6,679 bases of DNA from Candidatus Methanovirga meridionalis (lineage in GTDB: Archaea; Methanobacteriota; Methanobacteria; Methanobacteriales; Methanobacteriaceae), in NCBI GenBank assembly GCA_031289325.1, contig JAITPS010000124.1, positions 1 through 6,679 on the forward strand, read 5' to 3'. Below the pieces are notes generated by a model, which did no database searches, was not told the origin of the DNA, and saw nothing but the letters and a program-made list of their open reading frames with translations. Every line of letters begins with the position of its first letter. Positions within the stretch are counted from its first letter, which is position 1. Of this stretch, positions 1-5,854 are shown piece after piece. A program made the position numbers and the translations under genes.

Positions 1-14
1 ATGGTGGTCAGAAG

Positions 15-134
15 ATGAAAACTTCAAATACTTTGAAGTCCTCAACCCCATACACTACTATTTGGTCTGATATCCCTTGGATTAAGATTGAAAAGTATAT
101 AGATAAGTTTACAAAAGCGGATATAACGTGCTGA
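15..134 (+). pseudogene. Group II intron reverse transcriptase/maturase, N-terminal remnant
   Basis: A 39-residue ORF starting at ATG 15, preceded by a GGTGGT ribosome binding site at 4-9, and ending at TGA 132-134. Residues 16-31 read IWSDIPWIKIEKYIDK. This fits the opening of the RT N-terminal domain of group II intron proteins (a W..I.W..IEKY..K pattern before the first long helix). After K31 the match stops and the tail FTKADITC is unlike the family, so I infer a deletion or recombination at about position 107 that removed the RT palm and fingers, maturase and any endonuclease domains. The fragment cannot have reverse transcriptase or maturase activity. The ribozyme parts that follow it are intact, which makes this a real intron ORF relic and not a chance ORF. 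The family match is from memory of the motif, without an alignment. Confidence 0.65.
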
Positions 135-136
135 AA

Positions 137-177
137 GTGTGAATGAATCCCGTAAATTTAAACGAAGATTCTCACAC
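137..177 (+). other. Hairpin in distal intron domain IV
   Basis: GTGTGA (137-142) is complementary to TCACAC (172-177), and GAATC (145-149) to GATTC (167-171), with a two-base bulge (143-144) and a 17-base loop. The result is an 11-bp hairpin that starts three bases after the ORF stop. It sits where the distal part of domain IV belongs, between the ORF and domain V. It may be a native domain IV stem or a structure created when the ORF was deleted; it could not be assigned to a named subdomain. Confidence 0.5.
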
Positions 178-197
178 TAACAGATAAAGATATACTT

Positions 198-231
198 GAG
201 CGGCTTGTCATGAAAGTGACACGAGCCGTTC
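198..231 (+). ncRNA. Group II intron domain V (catalytic hairpin)
   Basis: A 34-nt element beginning GAGC and ending GTTC with a GAAA tetraloop at 212-215. The lower stem pairs 198-206 with 223-231 and includes the catalytic AGC triad at 199-201. The upper stem pairs 207-211 with 216-220, and the two-base AC bulge lies at 221-222, the place where domain V of bacterial and archaeal introns has its metal-binding bulge. Length, triad, tetraloop and bulge all match the family consensus, so this part of the ribozyme shows no sign of decay. Confidence 0.9.
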
Positions 232-234
232 TTA

Positions 235-269
235 GGAGAGGTTAGGAGGGAAACCTCCTAATTTTATCC
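235..269 (+). ncRNA. Group II intron domain VI with bulged branch-point A
   Basis: TTAGGAGG (242-249) pairs perfectly with CCTCCTAA (254-261), capped by a GAAA loop (250-253). The helix continues through 238-241 with 262-265 and closes with GGA (235-237) against TCC (267-269), leaving A266 unpaired. A266 is then the seventh base from an intron end at C272, the normal distance for the branch-point adenosine that forms the lariat. Three bases (232-234) join it to domain V, also typical. Confidence 0.8.
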
Positions 270-275
270 GACAAC

Positions 276-572
276 TAAAAAAAAAAAATTTACACTACTC
301 TTTTATTATATAAAAAAAAATATTGTATTTTATAATATATTTTATATTAATTAAAATAAATTTTATATTATTATAAAATAATTAAAATAATAATAGATTT
401 TCATGAAAAATAATATTTAATAGATTAAATAATTTAAATAAAAAAATTTAATAATATTAAATAATTTAATAAAAAAAAAGTTTATCATTCAAAATTTAAG
501 AACTTTTCCCATAATATACTATAATAAGATATTATATAAAACAACTACCCTTAAATTTATTGAACATCCTCA
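276..572. other. Gene-free, extremely AT-rich spacer
   Basis: No coding region is supported on either strand. A run of 12 A (277-288) follows the intron junction directly. Between 301 and 480 I count only 6 G or C in 180 bases. A 14-bp direct repeat, ATTAAATAATTTAA, occurs at 424-437 and 456-469. It lies among many overlapping A/T palindromes, so the repeat may be low-complexity chance. Several T runs on the minus strand could act as further weak terminators for the adhesin gene. Confidence 0.6.
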
Positions 573-600
573 ATAATTAAAAAAAAAATATGTTAATTAT
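573..600 (-). terminator. Likely oligo-T terminator of the adhesin gene
   Basis: Reading the minus strand past the stop codon of the adhesin gene, a run of ten T (579-588) appears about 27 bases after the stop. Oligo-T runs are the known archaeal termination signal. ATAATTAA (573-580) and TTAATTAT (593-600) are perfect 8-bp inverted repeats that flank part of the T run and could form a weak A-T hairpin. Position and T run make the call; the hairpin alone would not. Confidence 0.5.
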
Positions 601-614
601 AAAATAAGATGTGT

Positions 615-3600
615 CTAAAGAAACATGTTCTTTCTAAACAACTTAGATCCCCATCCACCAAAACTATAACCATTAACAAAATTCAAAACTGAAGGAACAC
701 CCAAAGAAACATCATCACTTGAAGAACTATAAATCCTTAAAACTCTTTCAAAAGTAATCATCAACCTAACATCAACACCCACATTAGGAACATAATAACA
801 CTCACCCACACCATCCCTAAAAGAAACATCAAAATAAGAAAGAGAAGAACTACTGTAATAAGGAATAGAAGAACTACTGGAATCAACAAAATAAAAAACA
901 GTCACACGATAAACACCATCACGCACAGACTTACCATCAATCGTACTCACATTAAACCTTAAATTAACACCACCATCAGCATCCAAACCAACAATACCAT
1001 CATTCAAAATATTCAACTGAGTAGTCTTAAAAGGACGAACAATCCAATTAACATCACTAACATTCCTAACAGATAAATAAACCGATTGAGTATCATTAGC
1101 CTCCAAATTCTCCTTAAAAACAATAGATAAATTATCAGTAGTTTGATTCACTTCATAAAGATAATTAGCCCAACCATCCACAAAATCTAAAGATAAATCA
1201 CTACCACCAACACTAACATTATACCTACCATCACTAATACTACTATTATTCATATCACTATTAACAACATGGAAAGACACATTAACACTATCACCAACAT
1301 AAACACCATCCTTATATGAACTATTAAAAGTAACATTATCAATACTTAAATTGCTACGCTTCTTCCAATCCACAACAAGATCCTTACCAACTTCATTATA
1401 TCTTCGAGTATAACTCAAATCATCAATAATATCAGCATAATAATTATTCTTAAATAATATATTTAAATTAGTTCTTGGCTTATCAACAGTAAAATTATAT
1501 TCACCCCAACCATCTTTAAATACTATACTTAAGTCTTCATCACCAATACGAACACCATACAAACCATCTTTAATAGGAATATTTGGAATACGATCATTTA
1601 CTTTGAATCTTATTGTTCGGCTATCACCAATATACCCAACACTATCAGTATAGTTCACCTCATCTATAACCACCTCAACACTTTCACTAATAAAATCAGT
1701 AGGTTCTAAAATAGACTCATCATTATACTGATATTTCACTTCATTTACTTTGAAATCATGTTCCTTACCTTTAAATTTGATTTTTAAATCTTTTGTAAAT
1801 TTATAAGGTATTTTATAATACAAATCACCTACACCATCCTTCAAAGATATTTTTTGAGTCTCAGAATCATCCGAATCTTTTTCACATATTACAAAAGAAT
1901 ATTCCCCATCTTGAACTGGACTACCATCAGCCATACCAAGAATTACAGGATCAACACCATCCCTTGTGACATTAAATTTCATATGAAGAACATCACCAAC
2001 AACACCACGAACAGGATCATCACTAAAGATTTTATATGTTTTAGCATCAACATCCGAAATTACAACATCCACATTAGTATCCACATTATAACGAGGACCG
2101 AACCATAAACCAAAGAATGCTGCAATTCCTGAAACAATTGTAAGACCTAGGCCTATAGCCCAGCTTGATATTCCTACAGCAGCAGCAGCAACAACAGTAG
2201 CAGCAGCAACAGCAGCAGCAACAGCCTCAGCAGCAGCAGCATTAGCCTCAGCATAACTATCATGATTAAACTCACCACCCTTACTGCGTAATTCCTTCTC
2301 AAAATCCGTCCTAAATATATCCTCTTGAAGTTCGGTTAGAGTACGTGGTACATTCCCCTCATATGAATACCAATAATTAGGAAGCTCCAGCCGCGCAAAA
2401 TCCTGCATGATTCTTATAGCTTCAACCGTGATTGCCTCTCCAGTAAATACAGGAAAACGGGGTGTTGGTCTTTGTAAGGTATTTTGACTTAATTGTGAAC
2501 GAGTTTCTGAAAAGTCAGCAGGAATTTCAAAAAGTATTGGGATTTCCATGACTTTATCAATATACTCATCTTTTAAATGTTTAACTGGAATCTTCCCATC
2601 TTTCAAACGATAATTATCAGCGAATGAAAAATTAACACTTCCTTTTCTATAGCTATTCTCAACATCATCTTTTGTAGGTCTAACCCAACCAAGTATGGTT
2701 GTTGTAGCCGTATTATTATTAAGATGTATGGTTGTTAAGTCAATTGCAGGATATATCTTATTAGACTTAATATCCTCTAAATCCTCATCAGAAGGTAGGA
2801 CAAGGGTATCTGTAATATTTAAAACTTGAGCCATACCATATATCATACTTGAATTATGACTCATACTATTATTATCATACAAGGTTAACTTATACATATA
2901 GAGATCAGAGAACAAGTTAGTTATTACACTACCTTGAGGAGCTGTATTATGAGTGAAAAACGAAGCAGCAATATCAACCTTGTATTTATTATGATTCTTA
3001 TTCTTACTTTCATTATTTATATCATAATCACCTATACTTAAAATAGCTGCTCCTAATCCTGTAGCATGATTATTAACGAAATTACACTTATATACTGTTA
3101 AATTAGATTGATAGTTAGCTATTGCTGATCCATTCTCATCGTTCGCATTAATAAATCCAATATTCTCGATTTTCACATTATGTTCTGGAGCAATAGTCAA
3201 AATTCCAGTCTTTAACTTACCATCCAAGTAATGAAAATCATCTTCAGCAGTATCATTCCATGAAAGATTAAAAGGATCAACTACAGGCTCATCACCACCT
3301 GGAAAAGTAATCTGAGGCGGGTCATGTCCACCAATCCTTACATCTTTATCAACCACAATCTTCTCAGGAACAACAATATTACTTAATAATCTAATAACAC
3401 CATCATTTTTAACTAATTCTAATGCACGTTGCACTGTAGCTACAGGATGATTAGCATCACCAAAATATTCATCAGACCCATTCTCACTAACAAAAACCTT
3501 ATCAAACTGATTTAAATCAGTGAAATTAACAAGCATATTAAAACTACACTCCTTATACTCCTGTTGTGAATCACCATTAATAATATTCTGCTTAAAAGTT

Positions 3601-5324
3601 AAGGGTAAACTATCTTGATTACAATAAACACGATAATCATAATCTTCAGACCAACCATCCGTAAAATTCAAAGAAGCATTATAATTAAAGAAACTAACAT
3701 TATACATACCATCCTTAATAGATTCATTATCATTTGTAACAACATGAAAACTAACTTTTCTAGTATCACCAATATGACCAAGACCACCAAAATTAATTCT
3801 AACATCATCTATCCGCACATCACTTCCCAAAACCCAATTAACACTAACATTTTTATAAGCCCCTTTATAAGAATACGATAATCCATTTATAGAATCACAT
3901 CCTTTAAAAACAATGTTTAATTTATCGGAGGATTTATCAACAACATGATTATATTCACTTATTCCATTTTTAAAGGTCAACTCCACTAACTCATCATTAA
4001 ATGTTAGATTATATTTACCATCAACAATATTACCTCCATCTTTCTCTTTAACATGGATTTTAATATTTACTGTTTCATTCACATAAGACTTATTAGGATT
4101 AACACTCACATTATCAATCAACACTTCTCTACCTCTAATATCAGGATCAAATGTATAATTATCACAAGCAATAGAAAAACTACTTCCAAGAGACCTGTTA
4201 AACAATTGATCATTAACAGGATTGAATAAAGTCTCATCACCATCCAATAAAAAAGAAGCATTAAAAGCAGGTAATAAAGTTTTATCATCATCTTCACTTG
4301 TATTCAGGATGAATTGATGATTAACACTTGAAGAATCAAAACTATTTTTTATAATATAATGATTCCTTGTTAAAACATTATTCAATCTATTATTCACTTG
4401 GTTATCACCCCACCAATTAAAATTAAAATCATTATTAGCAGACTCTACATAACCAATACGCACATCATCTTGTCTTGTTCTTGCAAAAATACGATTATAA
4501 TTAAAACTACTATTTAAAACATAGTGAAATAAAAATATACCACAACCATTATTATTACTATCTGTATTACTATCTATATTATTATTAACTATATTAGACG
4601 AAGAAACATTGATACCATTAGCATATTCTGCACCTATTCCTCCACCAAACGATGCAACAGTATTTGCAGCAGTATTATTAACTATATCTGATTTAGTAAT
4701 CAGAGTATTATAAACATACCTATTGCTGACACCAGTAATATAGATTCCACCACCTCGAAACGTTGCAATGTTATTATATATTGCACAATTAATAATATTA
4801 TTATCTCTTATCACACCACCAGCAGATTTAGTAGATATAAGAATTCCAGCACCATTAGATCCATGATTATCAAATATATTGGAATCCTCCACAGTATTAT
4901 TACTACCCATTATAACAATACCACTTTTACCATGATTAGACACACTACAATTAGAAATTACATTATTATCACCAGTAATATCAAATCCCAGAGTATTAAC
5001 ACCATCACCAACTACATTCAAACCATCCAAATGAACATTATCCCCAGTAATACTAAAACCAGCAACATCACCATTAACATTTAACGTAACTTTACCTGGA
5101 TGCATGGCTCTAATAGTTAAACTCTTCTTAACAACCACATTACCATGATACTCACCATCAGGTAAAATTATAGTACCATTATCAACAGCACCATCCACCA
5201 AATCTTGAATAGACCTTTCATCATCCACAGCTAAAATATTAGCAGGTATTAAACTAAATAAAAATAGAAATAAAATTAAAACACCAGTAAACTTCCTCAA
5301 AAAACTTTTATTAAATAAACTCAT
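615..5324 (-). CDS. Secreted adhesin-like protein with two beta-helices and six Ig-like repeats
   Basis: A 1569-residue surface protein, probably used for attachment or shielding. Residues 1-32 are a Sec signal peptide (basic start, hydrophobic core, likely cut after A32). Residues ~36-325 form a right-handed beta-helix of short Asn/Gly-rich NosD/PbH1-type turns ending with NWWG at 303-306. Ig-like repeats start near I403 and I505. A second beta-helix runs from ~K609 to W880. A mixed region follows, then an Ala-rich stretch (1024-1050) and a hydrophobic stretch (1051-1077). Four more Ig-like repeats are centred from I1089, I1220, I1328 and I1439. The repeats share ID-V, VGDS, DG-Y, DGW and L-I-FK motifs. 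Asn-X-Ser/Thr sites are abundant, consistent with archaeal N-glycosylation. There is no LPXTG motif, C-terminal membrane helix or evident pseudomurein-binding domain. The start is set by a strong ribosome binding site and the signal peptide. The frame is intact. It matches the adhesin-like class of gut methanogens; the ligand is unknown. Confidence 0.9.
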   Translation of the reverse strand: MSLFNKSFLRKFTGVLILFLFLFSLIPANILAVDDERSIQDLVDGAVDNGTIILPDGEYHGNVVVKKSLTIRAMHPGKVTLNVNGDVAGFSITGDNVHLDGLNVVGDGVNTLGFDITGDNNVISNCSVSNHGKSGIVIMGSNNTVEDSNIFDNHGSNGAGILISTKSAGGVIRDNNIINCAIYNNIATFRGGGIYITGVSNRYVYNTLITKSDIVNNTAANTVASFGGGIGAEYANGINVSSSNIVNNNIDSNTDSNNNGCGIFLFHYVLNSSFNYNRIFARTRQDDVRIGYVESANNDFNFNWWGDNQVNNRLNNVLTRNHYIIKNSFDSSSVNHQFILNTSEDDDKTLLPAFNASFLLDGDETLFNPVNDQLFNRSLGSSFSIACDNYTFDPDIRGREVLIDNVSVNPNKSYVNETVNIKIHVKEKDGGNIVDGKYNLTFNDELVELTFKNGISEYNHVVDKSSDKLNIVFKGCDSINGLSYSYKGAYKNVSVNWVLGSDVRIDDVRINFGGLGHIGDTRKVSFHVVTNDNESIKDGMYNVSFFNYNASLNFTDGWSEDYDYRVYCNQDSLPLTFKQNIINGDSQQEYKECSFNMLVNFTDLNQFDKVFVSENGSDEYFGDANHPVATVQRALELVKNDGVIRLLSNIVVPEKIVVDKDVRIGGHDPPQITFPGGDEPVVDPFNLSWNDTAEDDFHYLDGKLKTGILTIAPEHNVKIENIGFINANDENGSAIANYQSNLTVYKCNFVNNHATGLGAAILSIGDYDINNESKNKNHNKYKVDIAASFFTHNTAPQGSVITNLFSDLYMYKLTLYDNNSMSHNSSMIYGMAQVLNITDTLVLPSDEDLEDIKSNKIYPAIDLTTIHLNNNTATTTILGWVRPTKDDVENSYRKGSVNFSFADNYRLKDGKIPVKHLKDEYIDKVMEIPILFEIPADFSETRSQLSQNTLQRPTPRFPVFTGEAITVEAIRIMQDFARLELPNYWYSYEGNVPRTLTELQEDIFRTDFEKELRSKGGEFNHDSYAEANAAAAEAVAAAVAAATVVAAAAVGISSWAIGLGLTIVSGIAAFFGLWFGPRYNVDTNVDVVISDVDAKTYKIFSDDPVRGVVGDVLHMKFNVTRDGVDPVILGMADGSPVQDGEYSFVICEKDSDDSETQKISLKDGVGDLYYKIPYKFTKDLKIKFKGKEHDFKVNEVKYQYNDESILEPTDFISESVEVVIDEVNYTDSVGYIGDSRTIRFKVNDRIPNIPIKDGLYGVRIGDEDLSIVFKDGWGEYNFTVDKPRTNLNILFKNNYYADIIDDLSYTRRYNEVGKDLVVDWKKRSNLSIDNVTFNSSYKDGVYVGDSVNVSFHVVNSDMNNSSISDGRYNVSVGGSDLSLDFVDGWANYLYEVNQTTDNLSIVFKENLEANDTQSVYLSVRNVSDVNWIVRPFKTTQLNILNDGIVGLDADGGVNLRFNVSTIDGKSVRDGVYRVTVFYFVDSSSSSIPYYSSSSLSYFDVSFRDGVGECYYVPNVGVDVRLMITFERVLRIYSSSSDDVSLGVPSVLNFVNGYSFGGWGSKLFRKNMFL
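843..879 (-). repeat. 24-bp-offset direct repeat coding Ser runs
   Basis: The 13-base string AGAAGAACTACTG occurs at 843-855 and again at 867-879, exactly 24 bases (8 codons) apart, so it keeps the frame of the adhesin gene. It encodes the serine runs of the last Ig-like repeat (SSSSS and SSSS around IPYY). A related serine run lies nearer the C-terminus (plus ~719-731). This looks like a small in-frame duplication that lengthened a flexible loop. Confidence 0.6.
2175..2252 (-). repeat. GCT trinucleotide tract coding an alanine-rich segment
   Basis: Inside the adhesin gene 26 codons (residues 1025-1050) are almost all GCT or one-step relatives of it (GTT, ACT, GAG), giving runs of three or four alanines broken by single V, T, E or N. 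On the plus strand this reads as interrupted AGC/AAC triplets. Such an interrupted triplet array can change length in frame by slippage. The encoded piece is probably a helix leading into the hydrophobic stretch that follows. Confidence 0.75.
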
Positions 5325-5332
5325 TTTTAAAC

Positions 5333-5340
5333 ACCACCTT
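5333..5340 (-). promoter_or_regulatory. Ribosome binding site of the adhesin gene
   Basis: On the minus strand AAGGTGGT precedes the ATG at 5324-5322 by eight bases. It is a strong match to the archaeal 16S rRNA 3' end and fixes the start, which also gives a well-formed signal peptide. Confidence 0.8.
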
Positions 5341-5510
5341 TTATTATAAAATCATACTCTTGTATACATATCATTACAAAGTTTATGAAACATGGCGACA
5401 ATTATTTTTTCTGGAACTGAAAAAATTTCTTAGGGGGTGGGGAACAATTCTATCAAGACTTATTTAAAGCTATAAACAATATTTTTCCATTTAATTTGCA
5501 TATATCTAAT

Positions 5511-5520
5511 TTTATATAAT
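5511..5520 (-). promoter_or_regulatory. Candidate TATA box for the adhesin gene
   Basis: The minus strand reads ATTATATAAA, close to the methanogen TATA consensus TTTATATA. Transcription would start about 25 bases further on, near 5488, giving a leader of roughly 165 bases. Weaker alternatives on the minus strand are CTTTAAATAA around 5460-5470 and TTTATAATA at 5342-5350; the latter is too close to the start codon to leave room for the ribosome binding site. The choice among these is uncertain. Confidence 0.25.
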
Positions 5521-5789
5521 GATTGCTTTTTTTAAACAAGTATTAAACTAATTCAATACAAATAGTTATTTTATAACTTTCTATTTTCTTGTACTCTTTG
5601 TTCCTACACTTTAATAACTTCTTTTGTTTTTCATTATATTTAAAAGTTTCGCTTATTTAAAAAATTTCTTGTCTTATTAAAATCGTTTTATCATGCATAA
5701 AAAATTAAATCTCGGTTTTCATTAGACTAATTTTCACATATTTCATCCTTATAATAATTTATACTAATTTTAACATTTTTAAGTATAGT

Positions 5790-5802
5790 AAAGTATATAT
5801 AA
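5790..5802 (+). promoter_or_regulatory. Archaeal promoter (BRE/TATA) of the transposase gene
   Basis: AAAG (5790-5793) followed by TATATATAA (5794-5802) fits the archaeal BRE plus TATA box. The start of transcription is expected near 5823-5828, which leaves a leader of about 30 bases before ATG 5855 that includes the ribosome binding site. AAGTATA occurs twice, at 5781-5787 and 5791-5797, ten bases apart, so a second, overlapping TATA-like site may exist. Confidence 0.6.
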
Positions 5803-5841
5803 GATGTTTTTAATAGATAGTATCATAACTAAAGTTTTTTT

Positions 5842-5849
5842 GAGGTGAT
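5842..5849 (+). promoter_or_regulatory. Ribosome binding site of the transposase gene
   Basis: GAGGTGAT lies five bases before ATG 5855 and is a near-ideal archaeal Shine-Dalgarno sequence. It decides the start of the first transposase reading frame. Confidence 0.75.
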
Positions 5850-5854
5850 ATTTT

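Larger units (their letters stand above)
1..272 (+). mobile_element. Group II intron, 3' portion (domain IV remnant, V, VI), ORF collapsed
   Basis: This is the 3' part of a self-splicing, retromobile group II intron. The sequence shows, in order, the start of an intron-encoded reverse transcriptase (15-134), a hairpin (137-177), a domain V (198-231) and a domain VI with a bulged A (235-269), which is the conserved order of intron domains IV to VI. The predicted 3' splice junction is after C272, where the intron would end in GAC, fitting the usual 3'-terminal AY. Domains I-III and the exon-binding sites would lie before the window. The stretch is visibly richer in G+C than the sequence after it, which supports a foreign origin. 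Only about 60 bases separate the ORF stop from domain V, whereas a full ORF of this family has about 500-600 codons, so nearly all of the protein gene is missing. The identification rests mainly on domain V and is strong; the exact 3' end could be off by about three bases. Confidence 0.85.
5341..5854. other. Divergent intergenic region between adhesin and transposase remnant
   Basis: About 500 bases without a supportable gene. It must hold the adhesin promoter (minus) and it holds the transposase promoter (plus, listed separately). Standing out from the AT-rich background are GGGGGTGGGG at 5433-5442, an 8-bp palindrome TGTATACA at 5361-5368, and a 12-base direct repeat AAAAAATTTCTT at 5420-5431 and 5659-5670, which may be chance in this composition. 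The left end of the transposon that brought the transposase gene probably lies in the part nearest 5855, but I could not mark an inverted repeat because the other end is outside the window. Confidence 0.5.

Noticed and set aside
232..272. GC-rich hairpin before an A-rich tract as an intrinsic terminator
   Set aside because: The hairpin is domain VI of the intron, directly joined to domain V with a bulged branch A, and is followed by A and not by T on the plus strand.
424..469. 14-bp direct repeat as a possible replication or partition iteron
   Set aside because: Only two copies, made purely of A and T, in a tract of about 97% A+T where such matches are expected; no replication gene is nearby.
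1854..2108. 84-codon plus-strand ORF
   Set aside because: It lies opposite the adhesin gene, is Ile/Thr/Asn-rich in the way an antisense shadow of an AT-rich gene is, and has no ribosome binding site or known motif.
3615..3881. 88-codon plus-strand ORF
   Set aside because: Antisense to the adhesin gene, with low-complexity Ile/Thr/Asn composition and no start signals.
4863..5084. 73-codon plus-strand ORF
   Set aside because: Antisense to the first beta-helix repeats; its repeats mirror those of the real gene.
5392..5433. Short plus-strand ORF reading MATIIFSGTEKIS, followed in frame by GVGNNSIKTYLKL after the stop
   Set aside because: It looks slightly protein-like, but it is only 13 codons, has no ribosome binding site, and no family is recognised. 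It may be chance or a trace of a dead gene.
5659..5670. 12-base repeat AAAAAATTTCTT shared with 5420-5431 as a transposon end
   Set aside because: Direct, not inverted, and low complexity; no matching end near the transposase gene could be found within the window.
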